Positions 1 to 5,960 of a stretch of DNA of 5,960 nt are shown here, piece by piece. Source of the stretch: Flavobacteriales bacterium (GTDB taxonomy: Bacteria > Bacteroidota > Bacteroidia > Flavobacteriales_D > Sanyastnellaceae); contig WTJL01000160.1 of assembly GCA_011524845.1 (NCBI GenBank), forward strand, positions 1,847 through 7,806, given 5' to 3'. Numbering within the stretch: the stretch's first letter is position 1; each line of letters begins with the position of its first letter. Made by a program: the position numbers and the translations under genes. Below the pieces are notes generated by a model. The model was not told where the DNA came from. It saw only the letters and a list, made by a program, of their open reading frames with translations, and did no database searches.

Positions 1-363
1 GTGCATGGTCCTGTTGCGCCGGAAAGCGTATCCGTAGAGGGAGACCGTGCCTTGTGGGTGCTCACGGCGTCCAACCTCATTGAGAATGCGTTGAAGTACA
101 GCCAAGGACAGGTTGATGTGGCGGCACGCATGGAGAAAGGCGCTGCCATCTTGGAGGTGCGCGACGAAGGCGAGGGCATTCCTGCTTCCGAACGAGACGC
201 GGCATTGGCTCCGTTTGTTCGGCTTCGGGAGCACGAATCGGGCACGGGGTTGGGCCTGCACCTGGTGGCGCAAACCGCCACGTTGCACGGCGCTTCGGTG
301 GAGATGGAGGATCTGTCAGAGGGAGGTTTTGCGGTGCGCGTGGTTTGGCCTCAGCCGCGTTGA
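1..363 (+). CDS. Sensor histidine kinase, C-terminal ATPase domain (5' partial)
   Basis: This is the ATP-binding (HATPase_c) end of a two-component sensor kinase, which binds ATP and phosphorylates a conserved His in the preceding dimerisation domain. Visible motifs, numbered from the window edge: N-box NLIENALKYS (25-34, with N29 the expected Mg-ATP ligand), G1 box DEGEGIP (55-61), an F-box-like PFVRL (71-75) and G2 box GTGLGL (81-86). The protein ends normally about 30 residues after the G2 box, so the 3' end is intact. The sensor region, membrane segments and phospho-accepting His lie upstream of the window. The GTG at base 1 is only the window edge and should not be read as the start. No response regulator is visible; the next gene is metabolic, so the signal and target cannot be inferred. 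The stop at 361-363 is in the same frame as gpmI downstream. Confidence 0.9.
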   Translation: MHGPVAPESVSVEGDRALWVLTASNLIENALKYSQGQVDVAARMEKGAAILEVRDEGEGIPASERDAALAPFVRLREHESGTGLGLHLVAQTATLHGASVEMEDLSEGGFAVRVVWPQPR

Positions 364-372
364 GGCGTCCCC

Positions 373-380
373 TACCTTTG
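373..380 (+). promoter_or_regulatory. Bacteroidota -7 promoter element for gpmI
   Basis: TACCTTTG matches the Bacteroidota -7 consensus TAnnTTTG exactly. Only four bases (CGGC) separate it from the GTG start at 385, so transcription would begin at or very near the start codon. The nearest upstream TTG that could act as the -33 element is at 345-347, inside the kinase gene, with a 25-base spacer that is longer than usual. The -7 match is seen directly; promoter activity is inferred. Confidence 0.5.
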
Positions 381-384
381 CGGC

Positions 385-1884
385 GTGAAAACGGCATTGA
401 TCATCTTGGATGGTTGGGGTCTCGGACAGACCGATGGCAACAACGCGATTGAAGTGGCGGAAACGCCCTATGTGGACAGCTTGAACGCAGGTGTTCCTCA
501 CGCAACACTTCGGACGGACGGAGAGCATGTGGGCCTTCCAAATGGCCAAATGGGCAACAGCGAAGTCGGGCACATGAACATCGGCGCAGGGCGCGTGGTG
601 TACCAAGACCTGCTTCGCATCGACCGGGCTGTGGCCGACGGTTCCCTGGCGCAAGAGCCCGTGTTGGTGGACGCTTTGAAAGAGGCCTCGAAGCCCGGCA
701 AGCGGTTGCATTTGATGGGGTTGGTGTCTCGGGGTGGCGTGCACAGCCAGCAAACGCACCTGCATGCCTTGGTCGATGCGGCGGAGGCCGCAGGCGTGCC
801 CGATTGTGTCGTCCATGCGTTCACCGATGGCCGCGACACGGCGCCTCAAATGGGAACCACCTACTTGCAGGATTTGGAAACCCACCTGTCGGACAAAAAG
901 GCGCGCATCGCCACAGTGCACGGCCGGTACTACGCCATGGACCGCGACAAGCGCTGGGAGCGAGTGGCCAAGGCCTACCGCGCCCTGCTCGGGGAGGTGG
1001 ACACGGAGCATGAATCGGCCATTGCTGGCGTCCAAGCGCACTACGACCAGGGCATCACAGACGAGTTTGTGGAGCCGTTCCGCGTCCAAGGTGTGGACGG
1101 TGTGGTCCGCCCCGGAGACGTGGTGCTGTGCTTCAACTTCCGCACCGACCGATGCCGAGAAATCACCCAGGCGTTGACCCAGGAATCCTTCGAAGACCAC
1201 GGAATGGCGCCCTTGGACCTGCACTACGTCACCATGACCAATTACGACGAGAGCTTCAAGGGTGTGCACGTTTTGTACGACAAGCCCAACCTCGTCAACA
1301 CGATCGGTGAAGTGGTGAGTGCGCATGGCCGCACGCAATTGCGCATGGCGGAAACGGAGAAATACCCGCACGTGACGTTCTTCTTGAGCGGGGGACGCGA
1401 GGAACCCTTCGAGGGCGAGCAACGCGCCATGGCCGCCAGCCCCAAAGTGGCGACGTACGATTTGAAGCCTGAGATGTCGGCGCCTGAATTGACGGACAAG
1501 GCTGTGGATGCCTTGACCACGTGGCGCCCTGACTTCCTGTGTCTGAACTTCGCCAACCCGGACATGGTGGGGCACACCGGGGTGTTTGAGGCAGTGGTCA
1601 AGGCCGTAGAAACGACCGATCGTTGTTTGGAAAAGGTGATGGAGACGGCCAAGTCCGAGGGCTACGCCGTGGTCGTCATTGCCGACCATGGAAACGCCGA
1701 CCTCGCACGAAACGCGGACGGTACACCGCACACGGCCCACACCACCAACCCTGTGCCCGTATGGGTACACAGCCCGGCGCACGGTTCAGTCCAGGACGGC
1801 ATTTTGGCCGACGTGGCTCCGACGGTGTTGGCGTTGATGGGGGTGCCCCAGCCTGAAGAAATGACGGGGCAGTCCTTGGTGTAA
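385..1884 (+). CDS. gpmI: 2,3-bisphosphoglycerate-independent phosphoglycerate mutase
   Basis: GpmI interconverts 3-phosphoglycerate and 2-phosphoglycerate in glycolysis and gluconeogenesis in the cytosol, using two Mn(II) ions and a phosphoserine intermediate. The 499 residues are close to the usual length of about 510. The protein opens with LIILDGWG (metal ligand D9), followed by the catalytic-serine motif GNSEVGH (S59). Substrate-site residues appear in GGVH (H120), DGRD (R150, D151), GRYYAMDRD (R181, R187), FNFRTDR (R253, R256) and EKYPHVTFF (K326). The metal ligands are completed by NPDMVGH (D393, H397), ADHGN (D434, H435) and AHTTNP (H452). Every expected catalytic residue is present, so the enzyme should be active. 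The start is GTG at 385: it places LDGWG at the normal distance from the N-terminus, and no in-frame ATG lies between the preceding stop and this codon. No Shine-Dalgarno sequence is visible. The gene converges with the secreted-protein gene downstream. Confidence 0.97.
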   Translation: MKTALIILDGWGLGQTDGNNAIEVAETPYVDSLNAGVPHATLRTDGEHVGLPNGQMGNSEVGHMNIGAGRVVYQDLLRIDRAVADGSLAQEPVLVDALKEASKPGKRLHLMGLVSRGGVHSQQTHLHALVDAAEAAGVPDCVVHAFTDGRDTAPQMGTTYLQDLETHLSDKKARIATVHGRYYAMDRDKRWERVAKAYRALLGEVDTEHESAIAGVQAHYDQGITDEFVEPFRVQGVDGVVRPGDVVLCFNFRTDRCREITQALTQESFEDHGMAPLDLHYVTMTNYDESFKGVHVLYDKPNLVNTIGEVVSAHGRTQLRMAETEKYPHVTFFLSGGREEPFEGEQRAMAASPKVATYDLKPEMSAPELTDKAVDALTTWRPDFLCLNFANPDMVGHTGVFEAVVKAVETTDRCLEKVMETAKSEGYAVVVIADHGNADLARNADGTPHTAHTTNPVPVWVHSPAHGSVQDGILADVAPTVLALMGVPQPEEMTGQSLV

Positions 1885-1900
1885 CCGAAGAAAAGTCCAG

Positions 1901-1918
1901 GCGTCTGAAGTCAGGCGC
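1901..1918 (-). terminator. Hairpin between convergent genes, possible terminator
   Basis: GCGTCTG (1901-1907) pairs with CAGGCGC (1912-1918) around an AAGT loop, giving seven base pairs including one G-T pair. On the minus strand the hairpin follows the stop of the secreted-protein gene by about 17 bases and is itself followed, six bases on, by TTTTCTT, so it best fits a weak intrinsic terminator for that gene. On the plus strand no T-run follows, so termination of gpmI here is less certain. Confidence 0.4.
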
Positions 1919-1935
1919 GATGGCCCGGCACGGTG

Positions 1936-4083
1936 TCAGTCTTGGCGCAGCAACGTGAGCTGTCCGGCCTCTTTCATGCCGTCTGCCCGAATCAGCACCC
2001 ACTGGTAGGTGCCTTCTGGGGCATCGTTTCCGTTGTCGTACCGGCCGTTCCACACGAGCTCGAATTCGGCATCGGTGGCGGTTTCGTCCTGGAAGACAAT
2101 GGTTCCGTAGCGGTTGTAGATCATCAGGCGTGAGCCCATGTACCCGTCCAGTCCACGAATCCGGAAGTTGTCGTTGTCGCCGCTTGCATCTGGGGTGAAG
2201 ACGTTGGGCACCACGCAATCGCGCACGCGGACCAAAGCCTCTGTTTCGTAGCCGCATGTGTCCACAAGGGTCAGCACCCCTTGCCAAGTGTCTTCCACCA
2301 CGTCCGCGACAATGCCGTTGAGCTTCCAACGCTCGCCGGTTTCTGTGGCATCCACGATCAAGGGCACGTCTGAGAGGTTGTTGGTGATCAGAGACACGCC
2401 GTTGAAACGCACGTCTTCCACTAGAATGCCGGAATTGAAGGCTGGGAAGTCTTGGGTGTTGCCACCGCAGATCTCCGCCTCTGTCATCACGGGGTACAAC
2501 ACTTCCTGCTCGAAAGTGAAGGCCTTGCCACATTGGTCAATGACGATGAGTTCAATGTTGTGGCTGGGCAACAACGCGCCCTCGTCGTCGGTCATGGTGA
2601 AGAGCGAATCGAACGACACCGTCCAATCGGCCGGATCGGCCCATGCGTTGTTCCATTCGTTGTTGTCCCAGACGTAACGGAAGGGGCCGTACCCTGTGAT
2701 GTTGTCGTAACCGAGGACTTGGGTTCCGTCGAGGTTTTGGCAATCGACGTCAGAGGGCGTCGCTTCCACAGGGATGGGGTCCAAGATGACCACCTTGGAA
2801 GTCGTGGTGATCAATTCGCCACAGCCGTTGATGTATTCGTAGGTGATTTCCACAAACTCCACCCCTTCGTTGGCCCCGTCGTCGACGACACCAAGCGTGA
2901 TCTCGCTTTCGGTTTGACCGGGCGTCATGATCACTTCGTCGAACGTGTCGCTGTAGTCCAAGCCCAAAATCGCCGAGCCCGCCAACCCCAAGTACAGGGT
3001 GTCGAGCAAATCCGCTTCCACCTCGGGACGGATGACGGTGAAGCGGGCGTCGTTGCACCCTTCGATGATGACGGCATCGATCACGGTTTCTTGGCCGTCC
3101 ACCGTCACGATGGTTTCGTTGTTGGCCGACCATTCGCCGAAGGGGAAAGATTCGCCGTTGGGGTAGTTGAAGACCGAAGGCAACCCCACCGATTCCTCAT
3201 AGGGAACAAGGTTTTGGAGCCCGCCGGCGGAGAAGGGGACCGCGTCGGCTTCGAGGTTGACGGCGTTGGAGCTGAAGGACCCTGATTCGAGCACCACAAA
3301 AGATTCCAATGCAGTGTCGGAGCCATCGGCAATGGCCAATTTGATGTGGTACGTTTCACCGCACTGGACGGCCGCAGCCGCCGTGAAGGTGGTGGTGTAT
3401 CCGTTGGTGCAAATGCCTTCTTGCGCTGGGTTGTCGATGTAATAGTCGCTGTTGGTCACGTTGTTGACCGAGCTGATGGTGACCGGCAACAATGGATCGG
3501 ATTCGGGAACCTGGGCAATGTTGATGGCGCCGTCGGGGAAACCCGCTGGCGAAGCATATGGACCCGTGATGCCAGGGCCGCTCAAGAAAAAGGCGAAGAT
3601 GTCGTTGTACGTGGTGTTGACGTAGGTAAGGTATTCGTCAGATCCAAACACATAGTTGAACGCGATGCTGTCCCCGCCAGCCTCAAAGTCGAATTCCAAA
3701 ATGCACACGTCGTTCACACTGCTCACGGTGAAGGTTTGGTTGATGAGCGGAGGCACCGAGTTGGCCACGTCCAGCAAATCTTGGTCCGGCACTGAGCCAC
3801 CCAAGCAGTCGCCGCAAAATCCTTCGCACGTGGCGTCGTCCGTGTTGAGCATGAGTCCGGATTCCACGGAGAACACCCCGCCTCCATTTTCGAGCAGCCC
3901 CAACTGGGCGAGGCTTCCCGTGTAGGTGATGTTGGTCGCCGTGACCCCTTCACCAAGAAGAATCTCTTGGACGTACTCTTCTGCCGTGGTGTAGGGCTGG
4001 GTGATGGTCACCTGACCCGTCATCTGAAGCGACAGCACCGCGCTTGCGCAGGCGAGTCCGAGGGTTTTGAAGAAAGCGTTCAT
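1936..4083 (-). CDS. Secreted choice-of-anchor L protein with T9SS type B sorting domain
   Basis: This is a predicted exported protein that crosses the inner membrane by Sec and the outer membrane by the type IX secretion system. Residues 1-24 form a signal peptide (MNAFFK, then a hydrophobic stretch ending near MTGQ). Residues about 45-275 match the choice-of-anchor L domain: note FNYVFGSDEYL (142-152), FAFFLSGPGITG (163-174) and KLAIADGSDTALESFVVLESGSF (248-270, given here as the landmark). Residues about 345-435 resemble a Calx-beta fold (LDYSDTF, then TPGQTESEITLGVVDD). Two further beta-rich segments follow at about 445-530 and 538-621. Residues 622-715 are the type B sorting domain (CHU_C / Bac_Flav_CTERM): VPNVFTPD, GDNDNFRI, IYNRYGTIVF, WNGRYDNG, PEGTYQWVL. 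The domain is complete to the last residue, so secretion should be intact. Such proteins are often much longer, so 715 residues is compact. No catalytic domain is recognisable; a surface or adhesive role is only inferred. No membrane anchor other than the signal peptide is seen. Confidence 0.92.
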   Translation of the reverse strand: MNAFFKTLGLACASAVLSLQMTGQVTITQPYTTAEEYVQEILLGEGVTATNITYTGSLAQLGLLENGGGVFSVESGLMLNTDDATCEGFCGDCLGGSVPDQDLLDVANSVPPLINQTFTVSSVNDVCILEFDFEAGGDSIAFNYVFGSDEYLTYVNTTYNDIFAFFLSGPGITGPYASPAGFPDGAINIAQVPESDPLLPVTISSVNNVTNSDYYIDNPAQEGICTNGYTTTFTAAAAVQCGETYHIKLAIADGSDTALESFVVLESGSFSSNAVNLEADAVPFSAGGLQNLVPYEESVGLPSVFNYPNGESFPFGEWSANNETIVTVDGQETVIDAVIIEGCNDARFTVIRPEVEADLLDTLYLGLAGSAILGLDYSDTFDEVIMTPGQTESEITLGVVDDGANEGVEFVEITYEYINGCGELITTTSKVVILDPIPVEATPSDVDCQNLDGTQVLGYDNITGYGPFRYVWDNNEWNNAWADPADWTVSFDSLFTMTDDEGALLPSHNIELIVIDQCGKAFTFEQEVLYPVMTEAEICGGNTQDFPAFNSGILVEDVRFNGVSLITNNLSDVPLIVDATETGERWKLNGIVADVVEDTWQGVLTLVDTCGYETEALVRVRDCVVPNVFTPDASGDNDNFRIRGLDGYMGSRLMIYNRYGTIVFQDETATDAEFELVWNGRYDNGNDAPEGTYQWVLIRADGMKEAGQLTLLRQD

Positions 4084-4121
4084 GGGCAGAGTTCAAATGG
4101 ATTCTTGCAGTGTGTATCTCC

Positions 4122-4129
4122 CAAACTTA
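4122..4129 (-). promoter_or_regulatory. Bacteroidota -7 promoter element for the secreted protein
   Basis: Read on the minus strand this is TAAGTTTG, an exact match to TAnnTTTG, 38 bases before the ATG at 4083, so a leader of roughly 30 bases is expected. No TTG lies at the usual 17-23 base spacing; the nearest is at 4142-4140, only ten bases away. The leader has no Shine-Dalgarno sequence, as is usual in the phylum. Confidence 0.5.
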
Positions 4130-4145
4130 CGAAAGGGCACAAGGG

Positions 4146-4173
4146 TTGTTTGGAGGGGCACCGCCTAACTTCG
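4146..4173 (+). promoter_or_regulatory. Putative promoter of the ABC ATPase gene
   Basis: TTG at 4146-4148 is followed after 17 bases by TAACTTCG (4166-4173), a one-mismatch version of the Bacteroidota -7 element TAnnTTTG. As at gpmI, only four bases (CACC) lie between the element and the start codon at 4178, so the transcript is expected to have almost no leader. The promoter is back to back with that of the secreted-protein gene, and the two share the 36 bases 4130-4165. Confidence 0.4.
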
Positions 4174-4187
4174 CACCATGGATGGTG
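4174..4187. repeat. Perfect inverted repeat over the ABC ATPase start codon
   Basis: CACCAT (4174-4179) and ATGGTG (4182-4187) are exact reverse complements around a GG centre. The palindrome covers the ATG at 4178 and the expected transcription start. It could be an operator half-site pair, or simply follow from the codons for Met-Asp-Gly-Gly. The symmetry is seen; any function is speculative. Confidence 0.3.
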
Positions 4188-4864
4188 GACAACCCTTGAT
4201 TCATGCGCGCGACTTGCGCAAGACGTACCACGTTGGCGATCAAGTGGTTCATGCATTGGACGGGTTGGATTTGGACATTCGAACCAACGAATACGTGGCG
4301 TTGATGGGGCCTTCAGGCTCCGGCAAGTCGACCCTGATGAACATGTTGGGGTGCCTCGACAGCCCCACGTCAGGGTCGTACATCCTCAATGGCCAAGACG
4401 TCAGCCGACTGGCGGACGATGCTTTGGCCGACATCCGAAACCGAGAAATTGGGTTTGTGTTCCAAACCTTCAACCTGTTGCCACGCTACACCGCGTTGGA
4501 AAACGTGGCCTTGCCAATGGTGTACGCCGGCATGGGCAAAGCGGAGCGCTTGGCCCGGGCCCAAGAAGTGCTGGACCAGGTGGGGTTGGGGGACCGCATG
4601 GACCACCGGCCCAACGAACTCAGCGGCGGTCAACGTCAACGCGTGGCCGTGGGACGGGCGCTGGTGATGCGGCCGAGCATCATTTTGGCCGATGAGCCCA
4701 CAGGCAACTTGGACACAGCCACGTCGCAAGAGGTGATGGAGCTGTTTGGGGACATCCAAAAAGCGGGCAACACCGTCATTCTTGTGACCCACGAAGAAGA
4801 CATCGCCGCGTACGCCCATCGCACCGTGCGCCTCCGCGACGGACGGGTCGAGTCGGACCGCTGA
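4178..4864 (+). CDS. ABC transporter ATP-binding protein, MacB/LolD type
   Basis: This 228-residue cytosolic ATPase would drive a MacB/LolD/FtsE-type (mechanotransmission) ABC system, which moves lipoproteins, peptides or drugs in the envelope without classical transmembrane import or export. All nucleotide-binding motifs are present in order: Walker A GPSGSGKST (44-52), Q-loop Q96 in FQTFNLLPRYTALENV (95-110), signature LSGGQRQRV (148-156), Walker B IILADEP with catalytic E173, D-loop GNLD (176-179) and switch H205 in VTHEED. The sequence after the Q-loop, LPRYTALENVALPMVYAG, is typical of the MacB/LolD group. It is a standalone ATPase of normal length. No FtsX-like or MacB-like permease lies in the window: upstream is a divergent gene and downstream is asnS, so its partner must be encoded elsewhere. 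LolD is possible but cannot be distinguished from other members without the permease. The ATG is supported by the normal start of the LIHARDLRKTY strand and by the promoter four bases upstream. Confidence 0.93.
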   Translation: MDGGQPLIHARDLRKTYHVGDQVVHALDGLDLDIRTNEYVALMGPSGSGKSTLMNMLGCLDSPTSGSYILNGQDVSRLADDALADIRNREIGFVFQTFNLLPRYTALENVALPMVYAGMGKAERLARAQEVLDQVGLGDRMDHRPNELSGGQRQRVAVGRALVMRPSIILADEPTGNLDTATSQEVMELFGDIQKAGNTVILVTHEEDIAAYAHRTVRLRDGRVESDR

Positions 4865-4910
4865 GGCTGAAATTCCTGCCTGTGGCGAAGGGAAGCCGGG
4901 CGGTCTGTCT

Positions 4911-4918
4911 TTACTTTG
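4911..4918 (+). promoter_or_regulatory. Possible -7 element for asnS
   Basis: TTACTTTG resembles TAnnTTTG with one mismatch at the second base, and lies 36 bases before the asnS ATG. No TTG is present at 17-23 bases upstream, so the -33 element is missing or degenerate. It would give a leader of about 30 bases that contains the hairpin at 4927-4941 and would let asnS be transcribed independently of the ABC ATPase gene. Confidence 0.4.
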
Positions 4919-4926
4919 TAGGAAGA

Positions 4927-4941
4927 CCCCGCGAGGCGGGG
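4927..4941 (+). promoter_or_regulatory. GC-rich hairpin in the asnS leader
   Basis: CCCCGC (4927-4932) and GCGGGG (4936-4941) form a perfect six-pair stem of only G-C pairs around a GAG loop, ending 13 bases before the asnS ATG. It is followed by AAAAG and not by T residues, so it is not a normal intrinsic terminator on this strand. It may stabilise the transcript or affect ribosome access. The pairing is seen directly; the role is inferred. Confidence 0.4.
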
Positions 4942-4954
4942 AAAAGCCATTGAC

Positions 4955-5960
4955 ATGACGGATTCTCAGACCCAAGCGCGCACGCGCATTGCCCTTCTTT
5001 TGAACGACTCCATGGTCGGCCAAACCGTCCGCGTGTGCGGGTGGGTTCGCACGTTCCGGAACGACCGTTTTTTGGCGGTCAACGACGGGTCCACGTTGCA
5101 CAATTTGCAGCTGGTGGTCGACAAGGACAACACGCCTGAAGACGTGCTGAAGCAGCTCCACACAGGGGCGGCGATCGAGGCCGTGGGCGAGTTGGTGGAA
5201 AGCCAAGGGGGAGGGCAGGCGACCGAGGTCAAGGTGACCGAGTTGTCCGTCCTCGGCGGAGCAGACCCGGAAGAGTTCCCCATCCAGATGAAGCGACACA
5301 GCCTGGATTTCTTGCGGGAAAAGGCGCACCTGCGCTTCCGGACCAACACGTTTGGCGCGGTGTTCCGGGTGCGTCACGCGCTTCAATACGCCGTGCACAC
5401 CTTCTTCCACGAGCGCGGGTTTTACCAGATGCACACGCCCATCATCACCGGCAGCGACGCCGAAGGGGCGGGCGAAATGTTCCGTGTGACGACGTTGGAT
5501 TTGGCCAATCCGCCCCGCACGGAGGACGGCGCTGTCGATGAAGGACAGGACTTTTTTGGCAAGGAGGCCAACCTGACAGTCAGCGGTCAGCTCGAAGCGG
5601 AGTTGGGAGCGATGGCGTTGGGGCAGGTGTACACGTTTGGTCCCACGTTCCGCGCAGAAAACAGCAACACGAGCCGTCACTTGGCGGAGTTTTGGATGAT
5701 CGAACCAGAGATTGCCTTCGCCGATTTGAAGGACGACATGGCCCTGGCAGAGGATTGTTTGAAGTATGTCTTGGGCTACGCGCTTGAGCATTGCGCGGAC
5801 GATTTGGCCTTCCTGGAAAAGCGGGAACTGGACGCTGAAAAGCAATTGCCGCAGGCCGACCGCCACGAGCATCCTTTGCGTGCACGGTTGCAGGCGGTGG
5901 TCGACGCCCCGTTCACCCATTTGACGTACACGGAAGCCATCGATTTGCTGCGGAATTCGA
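4955..5960 (+). CDS. asnS: Asparagine--tRNA ligase (3' partial)
   Basis: AsnRS is a class IIb aminoacyl-tRNA synthetase that activates asparagine with ATP and loads it on tRNA-Asn in the cytosol. The first 335 codons are present. Residues about 22-102 form the OB-fold anticodon-binding domain (VRVCGWVRTFRNDRF, NDGSTLHNLQLVVD). Class II motif 1 is around FHERGFYQMHTPIITGSD (151-168). The AsnRS-type segment FFGKEANLTVSGQLEAE (200-216) precedes motif 2, FRAENSNTSRHLAEFW (232-247), with ATP-binding R233. The HLAEFWMIEPE form separates it from AspRS and the archaeal AspRS-like enzymes. The family is usually about 465 residues, so roughly 130 are lost at the window edge, including motif 3. The ATG is the only reasonable start: an in-frame TAG lies at 4919-4921. 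Its presence indicates direct charging of tRNA-Asn, so the organism need not rely on the amidotransferase route. It is 90 bases downstream of the ABC ATPase gene. Confidence 0.97.
   Translation, partial: MTDSQTQARTRIALLLNDSMVGQTVRVCGWVRTFRNDRFLAVNDGSTLHNLQLVVDKDNTPEDVLKQLHTGAAIEAVGELVESQGGGQATEVKVTELSVLGGADPEEFPIQMKRHSLDFLREKAHLRFRTNTFGAVFRVRHALQYAVHTFFHERGFYQMHTPIITGSDAEGAGEMFRVTTLDLANPPRTEDGAVDEGQDFFGKEANLTVSGQLEAELGAMALGQVYTFGPTFRAENSNTSRHLAEFWMIEPEIAFADLKDDMALAEDCLKYVLGYALEHCADDLAFLEKRELDAEKQLPQADRHEHPLRARLQAVVDAPFTHLTYTEAIDLLRNS

Noticed and set aside
316..1782. A 488-codon open frame on the minus strand opposite gpmI
   Set aside because: It lies almost wholly antisense to a gpmI gene in which every catalytic residue is intact. 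Its translation is rich in His, Arg and Val with no recognisable domain, as expected for a shadow of a GC-biased gene.
1676..2533. A 285-codon open frame on the minus strand across the gpmI 3' end and the secreted-protein 3' end
   Set aside because: It is Arg/Pro-rich, overlaps both real genes in another frame and has no domain signal.
2452..3285. A 277-codon open frame on the plus strand inside the secreted-protein gene
   Set aside because: It is antisense to a gene with a complete signal peptide and sorting domain, and its Val/Asp/Arg/Gly-rich translation resembles no known family.
4902..4928. GGTCT (4902-4906) and AGACC (4924-4928) as an alternative stem that could compete with the asnS hairpin, like an attenuator
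   Set aside because: The left arm lies upstream of the likely -7 element, so it would not be in the asnS transcript; the pairing is only five bases.
4370..5920. A 516-codon open frame on the minus strand across the ABC ATPase and asnS
   Set aside because: It is antisense to two well-supported genes and crosses their intergenic region. Its composition is that of reverse-complemented coding sequence and no motif can be seen.
1..5960. Search for CRISPR repeats, insertion-sequence ends, tRNA genes, toxin-antitoxin pairs or phage and defence genes
   Set aside because: No regularly spaced repeats, terminal inverted repeats, transposase motifs or tRNA-like folds were found by reading. All substantial coding capacity is explained by five genes.

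Overview
This 5,960-base window looks like ordinary chromosomal DNA from a GC-rich member of the Bacteroidota (about 60% GC by eye). The strongest lineage evidence is a secreted protein with a choice-of-anchor L domain and a C-terminal type B sorting domain of the type IX secretion system (T9SS), which is characteristic of this phylum. Supporting evidence is the presence of TAnnTTTG-type -7 promoter elements upstream of genes that lack Shine-Dalgarno sequences, and an asparaginyl-tRNA synthetase and phosphoglycerate mutase with Bacteroidota-like sequence. I cannot name a genus; a GC-rich Flavobacteriales-like lineage is a guess.

Layout. (1) 1-363 (+): the C-terminal ATPase part of a sensor histidine kinase, cut by the left edge. 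(2) 385-1884 (+): complete gpmI, the metal-dependent, cofactor-independent phosphoglycerate mutase of glycolysis. Its -7-like element sits only four bases before its GTG start. (3) 1885-1935: a short gap between convergent genes with a hairpin. (4) 1936-4083 (-): a complete 715-residue secreted T9SS cargo protein with signal peptide, choice-of-anchor L domain, three consecutive Cys-paired beta-rich segments and a type B sorting domain. (5) 4084-4177: a divergent promoter region. (6) 4178-4864 (+): a complete MacB/LolD-type ABC transporter ATPase with no permease beside it. (7) 4865-4954: an intergenic region with a -7-like element and a strong GC hairpin. (8) 4955-5960 (+): asnS, truncated by the right edge. 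No stretch of more than 300 bases lacks a gene.

The genes do not form one pathway. Signalling, central metabolism, a secreted surface protein, a transport ATPase and translation appear to be separate units, each with its own plausible promoter. I see no mobile element, CRISPR array, tRNA, rRNA, phage gene or defence system, and no convincing new biological system. The items most worth a second look are the very short or absent leaders predicted for gpmI and the ABC ATPase, the Cys-paired architecture of the secreted protein, the orphan ABC ATPase, and the hairpin directly before asnS.
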